From Lacipirellula limnantheis (GTDB lineage Bacteria; Planctomycetota; Planctomycetia; Pirellulales; Lacipirellulaceae): DNA of 64,000 nucleotides. Below are positions 47,594-57,137 of this stretch, in pieces; within the stretch, counting starts at the first letter, position 1, and every line of letters begins with the position of its first letter. The position numbers were made by a program, and so were the translations under genes. The stretch spans positions 558,001-622,000 of the forward strand of contig NZ_CP036339.1 in assembly GCF_007746075.1 (NCBI RefSeq), read 5' to 3'. The notes under the pieces were generated by a model. The model was not told the DNA's origin. It made no database searches and was given only the letters and a program-made list of their open reading frames with translations.

Positions 47594-49762
47594 ATGCCTC
47601 AACCCAAGTCGAACGCGATGGCACGTCGATTCTTCATTGAAGGGATGGACTGCGCTGAGGAAATATCGGCGCTGCTGACCGAGGTCGGGCCGCTAGTCGA
47701 AGATCGTGAGCTGCTCGATTTCAACGTATTCTCCAGAACGATGACTGTCGCTGCACTGCCTCCAAGAGTTACGTCGGATCAAGTGCTGGCGGCCATCGAA
47801 CGAGCAGGAATGCGAGGGCGTGAGATCACAAACGATGGCACGGAACAACCGCCAGAGAGTTCTTTCTGGGACCGACAAGGAAGGTTAATTCTTACATCAA
47901 TTAGCGCGATCGCTATCGTGCTCGCTCAGTTGTGGCAATGGACGCAGTCACCCGCTGAGACGACCGGAGTAGAAGTTGCGCCGCCACTGTCCTCTAAAGT
48001 CTTGTTTGGAGTAGCGATCGCTGCGGGGCTCTGGCTGGTTCTACCGAAAGCTGTCGGCGCCCTGCGGCGATTGCAACCCGATATGAATTTGCTCATGACC
48101 GTGGCGGTCATCGGAGCCATTGCTATCGGCGAATGGCTGGAGGCGGCGACCGTCGCCTTCTTGTTCTCGCTGTCACTTTTACTGGAATCATGGAGCGTGA
48201 ACCGCGCGCGCCGAGCTGTGGCAGCGTTGATGGATCTCTCTCCGCCGACGGCCCGGCTGGTTGCGCCAGATGGATCGACGACGGAAGTCGCGCCGACCGA
48301 AGTAACAGTCGGCGCCTCGTTCATGGTGAAACCAGGAGAACGTATTCCACTTGATGGTCAAGTAAAGGAGGGTACAAGCGAAGTCAATCAAGCGCCAATC
48401 ACTGGCGAAAGCGTGCCCGTGTCGAAAGCAGTGGGAAGCGACGTGTACGCGGGCACCATCAATGGCGACGCATCGCTGGTGATCGTGTCGACGAGAGCCG
48501 CATCGGAGACAACCCTCGCGAAAATTATTCGGATGGTGGGAGAAGCTCAGTCGCGCCGCGGGCCCTCGGAACAATGGGTGCAGAAGTTCGCACGCGTCTA
48601 CACGCCTGTCGTGATGGTGCTGGCAATCGCGATGTTCTTGATTCCACCGCTCGCGTTCGGCGGTAATTGGTCGCAGTGGCTGTATCGGGCTCTGGTGCTA
48701 TTGGTGATTGCCTGTCCCTGCGCCTTGGTAATTTCCACGCCAGTAAGCATCGTCGCCGGATTGGCTTCGGCGGCTCGACAAGGTGTACTCGTCAAAGGAG
48801 GCGTGTTTCTCGAAGCGCCAGCGCACCTCAAAGCAATTGCTTTCGATAAGACTGGCACGCTGACGCTTGGACGACCGCAAGTGATTGAGGTCGTCCCGCT
48901 CAATGCGCATACCGAGGTCGAACTCATCGAACGAGCGGCCGCTCTGGAGCAGAATTCGGATCATCCGATTGCGAAAGCGATTCTGGAATATGCCGCGGAA
49001 CGGAAAATCACTTTTCAAGCCGCTGATCAGTTTCAGATCATCCAAGGCAAGGGCGCTCGTGGGCGCTTCAGCGGCCGAGAGTTTTGGCTCGGATCGCATC
49101 GATATTTGGAGGAGCGGGGGCAGGAGACGACTGCCATTCACGAACGTGTTGAGGCGATGGCAGGAGAAGGTCGAACAATCGTTGTCGTCGGAAATGAACA
49201 ACACGTTTGCGGGCTCATTTCACTGGCGGACGAACTTCGTCCGGAGACGGAGGCGACGCTCCAAGAGTTACGAGAGTTGGGAATTGAGCATCTCGTCATG
49301 CTTACCGGGGACAACCGTCCGACGGCAGAAGCGATCGCGAAGCGAGCCGGTGTCGACGGCGTGGAAGCGGAATTGTTGCCGGAGGACAAGGTCACTGCTA
49401 TCGAAGCGCTAGTCAGCAAATATCAACACGTTGGCATGATCGGCGATGGCGTGAATGATGCACCGGCCTTGGCCTTAGCGACAATCGGCATCGCGATGGG
49501 ATCGGTGGGGAGCGACGCCGCGATCGAGACGGCGGACGTGGCGCTGATGTCAGATGATCTCACGCGGCTTCCCTGGCTCATACGACATTCGCGTCGAACG
49601 CTCAGCATCATTCGACAGAACATCGGATTCTCACTGGCCGTCAAGATGCTCTTCGTCATATTGACGCTTGCCAATCTATCCTCACTGTGGGGCGCGATTG
49701 CAGCCGACACGGGCGCGTCGCTGCTGGTCGTTCTCAATGGCCTTAGATTGCTACGCGCATAA
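47594..49762 (+). CDS. zntA: Zn/Cd/Pb-type P1B ATPase
   Basis: 722 aa. An N-terminal HMA-like unit (about 10-75) has GMDCAEEISAL, with only one cysteine where GMxCxxC is usual. Eight membrane segments follow, with CPC in VIACPCALVIST, DKTGTLTLG (phosphorylated Asp), NSDHPIAKAI (HP locus) and [13 protein letters not shown]. The last membrane segment reads ADTGASLLVVLNGLRLL; its Asp marks the PIB-2 (Zn/Cd/Pb) class. It exports divalent metal from the cytosol and complements the CzcCBA system. Confidence 0.92.
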   Translation: MPQPKSNAMARRFFIEGMDCAEEISALLTEVGPLVEDRELLDFNVFSRTMTVAALPPRVTSDQVLAAIERAGMRGREITNDGTEQPPESSFWDRQGRLILTSISAIAIVLAQLWQWTQSPAETTGVEVAPPLSSKVLFGVAIAAGLWLVLPKAVGALRRLQPDMNLLMTVAVIGAIAIGEWLEAATVAFLFSLSLLLESWSVNRARRAVAALMDLSPPTARLVAPDGSTTEVAPTEVTVGASFMVKPGERIPLDGQVKEGTSEVNQAPITGESVPVSKAVGSDVYAGTINGDASLVIVSTRAASETTLAKIIRMVGEAQSRRGPSEQWVQKFARVYTPVVMVLAIAMFLIPPLAFGGNWSQWLYRALVLLVIACPCALVISTPVSIVAGLASAARQGVLVKGGVFLEAPAHLKAIAFDKTGTLTLGRPQVIEVVPLNAHTEVELIERAAALEQNSDHPIAKAILEYAAERKITFQAADQFQIIQGKGARGRFSGREFWLGSHRYLEERGQETTAIHERVEAMAGEGRTIVVVGNEQHVCGLISLADELRPETEATLQELRELGIEHLVMLTGDNRPTAEAIAKRAGVDGVEAELLPEDKVTAIEALVSKYQHVGMIGDGVNDAPALALATIGIAMGSVGSDAAIETADVALMSDDLTRLPWLIRHSRRTLSIIRQNIGFSLAVKMLFVILTLANLSSLWGAIAADTGASLLVVLNGLRLLRA

Positions 49763-49765
49763 AAG

Positions 49766-49796
49766 AAGCGGCCGACGGAGCGTCCATCGGCCGCTT
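49766..49796. terminator. Bidirectional terminator between convergent genes
   Basis: AAGCGGCCGA at 49766 pairs perfectly with TCGGCCGCTT at 49787 around an 11-base loop. It begins four bases after the stop of the P-type ATPase gene and lies before the 3' end of the minus-strand gene at 49816. AAAAG on one side gives a T tract for minus-strand transcription. Confidence 0.75.
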
Positions 49797-49815
49797 GATG
49801 CTTTAGCGGACGCCT

Positions 49816-50517
49816 CTATTGAGCTAAGGTGGGCGTCGGCGTCGGTGCATTGGCCGTCGTCACGCCAGTCGGAGCACCCGGGCTCGCAATCGCCGGAACC
49901 GAATTGGTCGGCGCGGATGGTGCAGGCGGCGCTTCTGGCTGCGCCTGCGCGATCACGGCGGGCTGCTTTTGCAGCTCCCAGCCTTTGGCGGTGACGGCGA
50001 ATTGATAGACGCCGGGCGTGAGTGCGTACTTGGCGCTGCCAAAATTTTCGCCTCGCCCAAATGTGATGATCCAATCGCGGTCGGCTTGAATCGTTTGCGA
50101 CTGCCCAGGTTGAATGCTGTACTTAAAGTTATTCAGTGCATAGTTGACGGTTCCCCCCACGCCAGCCGGACTGACGATTTGAATCGGGCTGCCAGTAAAC
50201 GTGGCGTTTGCGGGCCGGGGGAGGACGTTGCCGGGAACGACTGAATTAAACTGCGGATAGTTCGAAACGTGCGGCGTGACGTACGACGGGGTATAGCTCG
50301 GTTGCTGATAGTAACTTGGCGTCACGTTGTGGTCGTACACGCCTTGCCAGCCAGTGTGGTGTCCTTGGTTGTCGATGTGGTGTCCAGAATCATCGACGCG
50401 GTGCCCGGAAGCGTCATGATGATGATGACTACTGTGAAAATGTTGAGCTGACACGGGAGCAGAGACGGCGCCGATTAGGGCTCCGGCGACGGCGACATTG
50501 ATCCAAACGTACCGCAT
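49816..50517 (-). CDS. Secreted His-rich protein of planctomycete type
   Basis: 233 aa from ATG 50517 (GGGGA upstream). A signal peptide (about 1-24) is followed by HFHSSHHHHDASGHRVDDSG and HHIDNQGHHTGWQG, then a Tyr/Pro/Ser stretch (SYYQQPSYTPSYVTPH). A beta-rich domain comes next (about 115-185): VNYALNNFKYSIQPGQSQTI, RDWIITFGRGENFGSAKYAL, VYQFAVTAKGWELQK. A Pro/Ala tail ends the chain. Similar proteins occur widely in planctomycetes (from memory). The histidines may bind Zn, Ni or Cu. It converges with the Zn/Cd-type ATPase gene. Confidence 0.75.
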   Translation of the reverse strand: MRYVWINVAVAGALIGAVSAPVSAQHFHSSHHHHDASGHRVDDSGHHIDNQGHHTGWQGVYDHNVTPSYYQQPSYTPSYVTPHVSNYPQFNSVVPGNVLPRPANATFTGSPIQIVSPAGVGGTVNYALNNFKYSIQPGQSQTIQADRDWIITFGRGENFGSAKYALTPGVYQFAVTAKGWELQKQPAVIAQAQPEAPPAPSAPTNSVPAIASPGAPTGVTTANAPTPTPTLAQ

Positions 50518-50760
50518 GTGATTTTCCCCACTAGACACGACGCAAACGACGGCAGGCAGCTCTCTGCCTACCCGGGCGGGACTCAGCCTACGCCTCAGCG
50601 AGTGAAACGCAAGGAGCGTAATCGGCAAGTATCGACGCTCGCGGGAACACTCCAATCAACCTAAACGGAGATGCTGACATAACCGCTGCACCCACCAGGG
50701 TTTACTCGCACTCTGGACCGCGGGGTAAACGCATCTGCTTGGCAAGTACGCGACTGAGGC

Positions 50761-51735
50761 CTAGATAATGATCCGTTCAATTTCATCGATCGTCACATCG
50801 TCTCGTGAACGGTCGTACAACTTGGTTGTTCGCGGCGACTCATGAGCGGCAATTGTTTGAGCCTTTTCCAGCGTGCCGCCATTTTCAAGATACGCGGTAA
50901 TTCCGGTCGCCCGAAACGAATGGCACGTGATGGAGCGCGACAAACCGGCGGCCGCTGCTCGCCTTTTGACCATGCGAAACGCACCATTGCGCGTCAACGT
51001 TGCCTCGGTCATGCGGCCTTGCCGATCGATTGTACGAAACAGTGGAGATTTCTTCGCTGCAACGATCCCCGCGGCCGTCAGATACTCGTCTAGGTATTGA
51101 TCAGCGTTGTGATGAGCAGGGACTTGATGTTGCTTGCCTCCCTTCTCGTGCAGTCGAAGCCACCATCGCTTCCCCTCGGCATAGAAGTCTTCGACTTTCA
51201 TATTTACGGTGGCGCTCACACGCGCAAAGGTGTAGATCATCACGCCGATGAGTGCGCGGTCGCGTAAGCCGATCACGGTCGACGTATCGATCGAGTCAAG
51301 CAATTGACGCGCTTCGTCAGCGGTGAGCACGGGCGTTTTTCCTCGCCTGACGACGTGCTTTGGGCCGCGAACAGAGGTCGCCGGGTTGTGCTGCACGACG
51401 TGGCCGGTGACGAGCCAATCAAAGAGCATGCGGATTGCCGCCAGATGCTGTTTCACCGTCGGCGGTGATCCACAATGACCTTCGACGTACGCAGCGATAA
51501 CGACAGGTTCGATGGCGTCCAATGATCTAACGCCGCGAGCTTCAGTCCAAGCGAAGAATTGGCGAATAGCGTGCGCGTAGGCGAGTCTCGTATTTTTGTT
51601 TCGAATAGTTACTACGAAGAACTCGACGAAGCGTCGGATGCCCGGCTCTCCAGATGACGCAATCGCCTTGGGCAGCGAAGCGAAGCCGATTCGATCAAGG
51701 TTGCGTTGAGTTCGTGATACGAGGTCGTGCGTCAT
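50761..51735 (-). CDS. Tyrosine recombinase/integrase (XerC/D-like)
   Basis: 324 aa from ATG 51735; a TTG eight codons upstream is also open. An N-terminal SAM-like core-binding domain (about 25-110) and a catalytic domain show the residues: R in FARVSATVNMKV, K in EKGGKQHQ, HxxR in CHSFRATG, H in IAAHES and Y in TKLYDR. All five catalytic residues are present. It may integrate the element or resolve plasmid multimers. The truncated tRNA at 62210-62256 is a candidate attachment scar. Confidence 0.92.
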   Translation of the reverse strand: MTHDLVSRTQRNLDRIGFASLPKAIASSGEPGIRRFVEFFVVTIRNKNTRLAYAHAIRQFFAWTEARGVRSLDAIEPVVIAAYVEGHCGSPPTVKQHLAAIRMLFDWLVTGHVVQHNPATSVRGPKHVVRRGKTPVLTADEARQLLDSIDTSTVIGLRDRALIGVMIYTFARVSATVNMKVEDFYAEGKRWWLRLHEKGGKQHQVPAHHNADQYLDEYLTAAGIVAAKKSPLFRTIDRQGRMTEATLTRNGAFRMVKRRAAAAGLSRSITCHSFRATGITAYLENGGTLEKAQTIAAHESPRTTKLYDRSRDDVTIDEIERIII

Positions 51736-51957
51736 CCCAGCCGTCAAGTTGTTAGCCAACGCTCAGTGCAGAACGACATTTGGAAACGAGTTCCCTTTCC
51801 GACATTCGATGCACCATAACGTCCTTTATGATGCAACATGCGTTAGTAGGGGAGCAAGGTATTTTCTCCATGGGTCGTGCGTTGGCGGATCAGCTGAGGC
51901 GGCTGTTGATGGAAAATGAGGCCGACGGCGTGCGTGCGAACGACCTCCAAAAAACCT

Positions 51958-52185
51958 TTACTCGACTGACTGGCTTGGCACGACGAGCCAAAGCTCAGCG
52001 TCTTGACACTCCGGACAAACTCCCAAGTGTGTTTGCCAAGCAGCGTCACTTCGGTCCGAACTCATGGCTTGTGTCGAAACGTCTAAGTCCTGGACTTGCT
52101 CGACTGAGAACCAAGAAGTCGGAACTGCGTCGATCCCATCGCTGTCGCTGCGATCGCAGAACATACAGCCTAAGCGGATTGGCAT
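51958..52185 (-). CDS. Small CxxC...CPxC zinc-ribbon-like protein (family member 2)
   Basis: 75 aa from ATG 52185 (AAAGGA seven bases upstream). IRLGCMFCDRSDSDGIDAVP, then DAAWQTHLGVCPECQDAELW. It is a paralogue of the protein at 9251-9475, with the same CxxC and CPxC spacing and shared IRL, CDR, D-I, P-W and HL-VCP-C. It ends about 220 bases after the integrase start region and begins 49 bases after the ArdC-like gene. Confidence 0.7.
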   Translation of the reverse strand: MPIRLGCMFCDRSDSDGIDAVPTSWFSVEQVQDLDVSTQAMSSDRSDAAWQTHLGVCPECQDAELWLVVPSQSVE

Positions 52186-52234
52186 GATTCGATCCTTTCG
52201 TGTGAGGCGGCCATGCAGCCGCTGGTCAATGGAG

Positions 52235-53068
52235 CTACTCGGACTTTCCCCGCGTTGCCGTCTCCAACGACATCGCTCCAATTAAGTCGGCAGCGACGCG
52301 CTGAATATGGGCCAGCGAAGCCAAGAACATTTCCTTGTCTCCGCCATAGAGTTGGATGTAGTCGCTCGACCGGTTCAACCCGTCGAGCCCCGCAGCCCGT
52401 GTGACGACGAAAGCCACCGCTTCTGCCTCTAACTCGCGTACGCGCCGCGTCGTCTCCGGACGACGATCAGTGCGATGGAGTCGTTCATGCGCCAGTTCGT
52501 GGACTAGCACCGCAAACTCGCTCGCCGCCGATAGTCCTTGAAGAATGGCGATCTTGCCGCCCTCCGAGAGGCCCTCAGCGCCGCCAAGCTGCTCTTCGTA
52601 GCGGAGTTCCACGCCGTACGACGCGACGAGCGTTCTTAACTGAACGAGCAACTCGCCAGGGTCTCCCGAAATGGAGCTAAACTCTGGCACCTCTGCTCCG
52701 TCAGTCTGCGACACGTCAAATAGGTACGCTGTCCGAAACCCGATGACAGAGCGGACGCTCGTCGCCTCCTCGCCGTCGGAATCAGTTTCGGACGATTGAC
52801 GGCGTCGCACCAAAGGAGCGAGGATCATAATTCCCCGCTCCCCTTTCTTGACGAAACGCCCAAGCTCACGCCAGCGATGGAACCCTGCGACATGCGTCGC
52901 GTCGGGTTGCTGCATCGCAATTAGGAGGCAATTACAAAAACTGTACTGGTGAAATCGAGCCTGAAAGGCCAAGTATTCCAGCAGCCGGTCGCTTTTGCCT
53001 TGCTCCAGTGCGGCGATTAGTTCGTCGACGCCGCGATTGGTCATCTCCAACGCTTCTTCACGATTCAT
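52235..53068 (-). CDS. ardC: ArdC-like antirestriction protein with metallopeptidase-type domain
   Basis: 277 aa from ATG 53068. The N-terminal part (about 1-130) matches the ArdC ssDNA-binding domain: LLEYLAFQARFHQYSFCNCL, QQPDATHVAGFHRWRELGRF and VKKGERGIMILAPL. The C-terminal part has VLVHELAHERLHRT, a zinc-peptidase HELAHE motif, and LEAEAVAFVV. ArdC proteins protect incoming plasmid DNA from restriction during conjugation. Usual length for the family. Confidence 0.85.
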   Translation of the reverse strand: MNREEALEMTNRGVDELIAALEQGKSDRLLEYLAFQARFHQYSFCNCLLIAMQQPDATHVAGFHRWRELGRFVKKGERGIMILAPLVRRRQSSETDSDGEEATSVRSVIGFRTAYLFDVSQTDGAEVPEFSSISGDPGELLVQLRTLVASYGVELRYEEQLGGAEGLSEGGKIAILQGLSAASEFAVLVHELAHERLHRTDRRPETTRRVRELEAEAVAFVVTRAAGLDGLNRSSDYIQLYGGDKEMFLASLAHIQRVAADLIGAMSLETATRGKSE

Positions 53069-53434
53069 GGCAGGAAGGCCTTCATGTTGCAGCGCAACGT
53101 CCCCTGCTCGCTGAGCGAGAGAGCAACGAAGCAGCTTCGGATCAAGAAGGGCTTGCCGGAACGTCCGGCGAGCCGAAGTTAGTTGCGACGAGCGAACGTC
53201 GTCGTCAGCATGCGGCAGCGATGCCGCGAGACATCCCCAGGGGATGAAAGAAAAACTAAAACCGTGGAATGCACGCCGCCGGTCTCGCGGGCGAGCCACA
53301 ATTGAGGCCAGTCGGCGAGAACGGAAGCGATAAAATCGCTTCTACCCAGATGAGGTTCCGCATTCGAGGGAACAGCCGAGAATAGCGCAGTTCGGATCGC
53401 TACTCAACGTGGCTAGCCGATTCTTACGACCATG

Positions 53435-53863
53435 TTATTTTGAAAGCCGCGGCAGCTCGACCCCGGCGCGTTCGCAGAGTTCCACGGCCGCTCGATAGAT
53501 GGGAAGTCCACTAGCCAGCGCGAACAGGTCCAACTGATTTCCCTGACAGCCGCAGCCGAAGCACTTGAAGGCACTCTTTGCAGTATTGACGCTTAAACTC
53601 CGACTGTGTGGAGACGAAGATCCATGGATCGGACACGGCCCGCGCAGCTGAACGCCCGCCCTCGCCACAGGCGTCCATTCTAGTAGTTCCAACACCGCAA
53701 CGATGCCAACCCTCCGGCGGACTTCGGCGTAATCGATCGCTCCCCACGACGGCACGCCATCGAAACTCGCCCCGCCCTCCCCTGCCCCGTTGTGCAGAGA
53801 AGAGGAACCCGTAGCACTCTCCGTCGCTCGCCGACGTTGTTCCTGCGAGGAATTCGGTTTCAT
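53435..53863 (-). CDS. Stand-alone CHC2 zinc-finger (DnaG primase-type) protein
   Basis: 142 aa. After a flexible start, the segment VLELLEWTPVARAGVQLRGP, CPIHGSSSPHSRSLSVN, FKCFGCGCQGNQLDLFALAS carries the CHC2 zinc ligands (C, H, C, C) of primases. No Toprim or polymerase domain follows. Such single zinc-finger proteins occur on planctomycete plasmids and mobile DNA. It may assist replication of the replicon or bind DNA. Confidence 0.8.
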   Translation of the reverse strand: MKPNSSQEQRRRATESATGSSSLHNGAGEGGASFDGVPSWGAIDYAEVRRRVGIVAVLELLEWTPVARAGVQLRGPCPIHGSSSPHSRSLSVNTAKSAFKCFGCGCQGNQLDLFALASGLPIYRAAVELCERAGVELPRLSK

Positions 53864-53923
53864 TATTCACACTCAAACAAGCAATGATTCCCAGCGAACT
53901 ACTCGCCCGCCGAGCGTCACGCA

Positions 53924-53967
53924 ATAAAAAAAGAACCCCAGGGTGCGGTGCAACCGACAACCTGGGG
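53924..53967 (-). terminator. Strong rho-independent terminator
   Basis: On the minus strand, CCCCAGG (53967 down to 53961) pairs with CCTGGGG (53942 down to 53936) and is followed by TTCTTTTTTTATT. This is a classic terminator for the gene at 53999-54313. It also separates that gene from the CHC2 gene. Confidence 0.85.
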
Positions 53968-53998
53968 CTGAAAAGAGACGACGCAACCATTCGCATCG

Positions 53999-54313
53999 TT
54001 AGAATTGGCGACCGCGCTGATCCGTCCGATCATGCTGCCGCTCGCGATAGACCTCCTCCTGACGCTGCTGAATCGCATCGTAAGCGGCGGTGAGCAAACG
54101 CGACGCTGGAAGCAGATCCTGAACACTCAGGTATTCAGTTGTCTCCCACTCGCTCTGCTCATCCCGTCGAAACGATCTCGTCAGCCGGACGCTAAAGTTC
54201 GGCCGTCCCTCATTGGGATGCTCGAACACGGCGACCTGCACCGGAAAGAAGGACTGGGCGAAGATGGGCCGTTGTTTCTGGGCACCATGATTCGCCGACT
54301 TCGTCGCAGCCAT
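53999..54313 (-). CDS. Small conserved protein of planctomycete accessory DNA
   Basis: 104 aa from ATG 54313 (AGGAG eight bases upstream). QVAVFEHPNEGRPNFSVRLT, RSFRRDEQSEWETTEYLSVQ, DLLPASRLLTAAYDAIQQRQ show a compact fold with a basic tail (ERQHDRTDQRGR). From memory, this type recurs near planctomycete replication and conjugation genes. Function unknown; a strong terminator follows its stop. Confidence 0.7.
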   Translation of the reverse strand: MAATKSANHGAQKQRPIFAQSFFPVQVAVFEHPNEGRPNFSVRLTRSFRRDEQSEWETTEYLSVQDLLPASRLLTAAYDAIQQRQEEVYRERQHDRTDQRGRQF

Positions 54314-54592
54314 CGTAATGGCTCCTTTCAACTAGAACCGCATCCAAAACAGCTGGTAAAACCCTCGCTGGATGCACCGCAGGGGTTTGGCGAAGCCCGA
54401 AAGAGATTCGCCAAACGCGCGGATGGGTAAAAAGGTCACGGTGCAGAGTATCGCGTTCCAATTCGCTAAGCAAATATGCGATATCAGCGTTCACGGGGCA
54501 GTTTGCGGCCTCTTGCTGCCCATGTCTGAAGTCTTGTAGGTGCAAGATCGCATCTTGGGAACAGTTGGTTTAGATTAGTGCAGGCACATCTC

Positions 54593-57127
54593 ATGTTCTT
54601 TAAGCTCATCGATGCATCAATGAACGACGTACCCTCACGCTCTCAATTACAAGAGCTACTCACCGACCGTTCCCATTTGCCCGATGAAATTCTAATTAAG
54701 GGGCAGCCTTACAGAATTATTGGAGAGAATATTATTGGTCGTGGAAACGACTCGGTTGTATGGAAGGCCGTCGACGCTTATGGGAGGTTCCGAGCTCTGA
54801 AGCTACGCTTGGCAACGAGCGGCACTGATAACTCACTCATCCAGGAAGCGTATAAGGCCTCGAAGCTGGAAGGATGCGAGGCCTTTGCGAGATTCGTCGA
54901 TGCGGATGAAATCCAACTGCGAATCATGGAGGAATCGCATCATGTCGTATGCTTCGTCGAGAATTTTGTAGATGGTGTGAACTTAGGTGAGTATTTGCTG
55001 AATGAAGGCGAAACGATCAGCCCATCATTTATGCGAGAATATGTAAGAGGCGTCTGCACAGGGCTACGAGCGCTCTATGAGTGCCAACTTAGCCACAATG
55101 ACTTGCATCCAGGGAACGTAATGATCGCAGCTCCAAGTCTGGGAGCCACTTCGAATGAGCGACGTATTCAGATCGTCGATACTGGAAATATTCGTTCCTC
55201 CACGCGTCATGAATTGGACGACCACCATCATTTCGTTTTTCATCTCGTATTAATCTGGAACGCGATTCGTCGTAGAAGAGACGTAGTTCTAAAAGATCGT
55301 CGTTTCTTAGCGGAAGTGCGGCCGCTCTTAGCTCAGATGCTCGACGAGGATCACACGATAGCCCTTCGAGATCCGACTTTAATCGTCGAGGAGTTCGCGG
55401 GTGCGTACGATCGGGCGATGGCACCGGCGCGCGATGAAATGCGACCACTTAACGGTCCGTTCGAATTCATTTCCGCAGACCACATTGCAGACGATCGTCT
55501 TCTGGTGGAAATATTCGCGAAGTCCTGCCCTTGGCTCGACAAAGTATCCGGCCCGGACGCATGCTTGGTAACGGGGCCGCGAGGCTGCGGAAAATCAACG
55601 ATCTTCCGCTGGTTGAGCCTAAAGGCTCATCTCCACAAGTCGGTGGCAGAGATCGATGAGGAACTTCGGATTTTTGGCATCTACATTTCGTGCGGCGCTG
55701 ATCTGCAAAATCGCCTGAGTTGGATTCGCACTGATCAAGACGCATCACGTTACCGCGGCCTAATAGTGCACTACTTCAATCTCTTGGCTGTGCGAGAGAT
55801 TCTGAAAACACTTGCGACTATAGGCCGCCGCTCTGAGCGGGAGTCGCACTGGGGATTTGGAGCAACTGCCGAGGCAGCGGTCTATGACTTCGTGGTTAGA
55901 ACAATCCGGTCGCCGCAAAGCGGAATGGTGCGCGGAGTATCGCGTATTGAGCACGCACAAGATCTCGTGCAAGCCGAATTGTTCGCAACACAAATCGCGT
56001 TCCAGCAAGCCGATACAAATCGCGTGACAACCACGCCATCACTGCTTGGCGATTTCACAGAATTGCTTGTTCGTGAAATCAGTTCCTTGCGACGCACACC
56101 AATCGCGTTCTTAGTCGATGATTTTTCAACTCATCGAATTTCTGAACCAGTTCAAACTGTGCTTAATCAGGTTATCTGGGAGCGTCGTGCGTCTCATGTA
56201 TTCAAATTGTCGTCTGAGAAGCATGGCGCTGTGTTAAATGACGAACTACTTGCCACTTCTGAACTCACTCGTGAACGGCTCGAAATCGATTGCGGGAAGG
56301 AGTACTTAGCACTGAACGATACTCGATTAAGTGCCGCAACGACTCAATTTGCGACGGATCTCTTGAACAACCGTTTGCGAGCATCCAATCATTTGGGTAC
56401 AGCGGAGATTCTAATTGGTGATTCACATTGGGAGGATGGTAGCCTTGGGAGGGCCCTTGCGAAGACCGGAATGAACCCCAAGCCGTCTGACTACCACGGT
56501 CTGCAATGCATCGCACAGCTCTGCTCCGGTGATGTTTCTAGTCTGCTGCATGTATACAGAAGAATCTTCGAGCTGGGCCATGTGACTGAGTCCACAGCAA
56601 CGAGGGTACCGTTACACCTTCAGGATCTCGCTATCGTTGAAGTGTCTCGGAAACTGCTCGAACTTGTTAAGACTTTCCATCCGTACGGAAATGAAATGCA
56701 TCAGGTCGTGCTCGCGTTCGGAAACTTGGTTCGAAGGCTTTTGCAGGATGCACAGCTGCAAAGTGATGGTTCTCCGGCGCAGGTGCCGCGAATCGAAATC
56801 GACGAAGTTCACGGAGACGCGAAAGCACGCCTCACACCAGAGCTTCAGCGACTGGCAAAAGAACTGGTTCGTCGGGCACTTTTCATTGAGATGGAGCCGG
56901 GCCTATCTAGGCATCGAAGCGTCACGACTCTTCGGTGGAATCTCCGAAGAATCTACTTACCTGCGTTCCGAGCGGCGCTGACCAAGAATGATGCGGTGAA
57001 ACGCAATGTCGACTGGTTACAACAATTTCTAAGCACCCCGACTGAAGCTTGTGAACAGGTATCCAGGGAATGGGGACGGAAATCGATTGATCGCCAACTG
57101 GAGATGTTTGAAAAACCTAATCGATGA
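54593..57127 (+). CDS. Protein kinase-P-loop ATPase fusion, candidate defence protein
   Basis: 844 aa from ATG 54593; GTG 54578 and ATG 54620 are alternatives. The kinase-like part (about 40-270) has ENIIGRGNDSVVWKA, K70 in RALKLR, HNDLHPGNV (168-176) in place of HRD...N, and DTGN in place of DFG. The Asp and Asn of the catalytic loop remain. From about 295 an ATPase begins: TGPRGCGKST (327-336, Walker A) and AFLVDDFS (Walker B). The last third is helical. The layout recalls signal-transducing NTPases of defence systems. By eye its G+C is lower than in the metal island. The partner gene starts ten bases after its stop. Confidence 0.75.
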   Translation: MFFKLIDASMNDVPSRSQLQELLTDRSHLPDEILIKGQPYRIIGENIIGRGNDSVVWKAVDAYGRFRALKLRLATSGTDNSLIQEAYKASKLEGCEAFARFVDADEIQLRIMEESHHVVCFVENFVDGVNLGEYLLNEGETISPSFMREYVRGVCTGLRALYECQLSHNDLHPGNVMIAAPSLGATSNERRIQIVDTGNIRSSTRHELDDHHHFVFHLVLIWNAIRRRRDVVLKDRRFLAEVRPLLAQMLDEDHTIALRDPTLIVEEFAGAYDRAMAPARDEMRPLNGPFEFISADHIADDRLLVEIFAKSCPWLDKVSGPDACLVTGPRGCGKSTIFRWLSLKAHLHKSVAEIDEELRIFGIYISCGADLQNRLSWIRTDQDASRYRGLIVHYFNLLAVREILKTLATIGRRSERESHWGFGATAEAAVYDFVVRTIRSPQSGMVRGVSRIEHAQDLVQAELFATQIAFQQADTNRVTTTPSLLGDFTELLVREISSLRRTPIAFLVDDFSTHRISEPVQTVLNQVIWERRASHVFKLSSEKHGAVLNDELLATSELTRERLEIDCGKEYLALNDTRLSAATTQFATDLLNNRLRASNHLGTAEILIGDSHWEDGSLGRALAKTGMNPKPSDYHGLQCIAQLCSGDVSSLLHVYRRIFELGHVTESTATRVPLHLQDLAIVEVSRKLLELVKTFHPYGNEMHQVVLAFGNLVRRLLQDAQLQSDGSPAQVPRIEIDEVHGDAKARLTPELQRLAKELVRRALFIEMEPGLSRHRSVTTLRWNLRRIYLPAFRAALTKNDAVKRNVDWLQQFLSTPTEACEQVSREWGRKSIDRQLEMFEKPNR

Positions 57128-57137
57128 GAACGAACTA

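Noticed and set aside
51780..52187. 135-aa plus-strand frame opposite the CPxC gene
   Set aside because: The opposite strand encodes a paralogue-supported protein with a good ribosome binding site.
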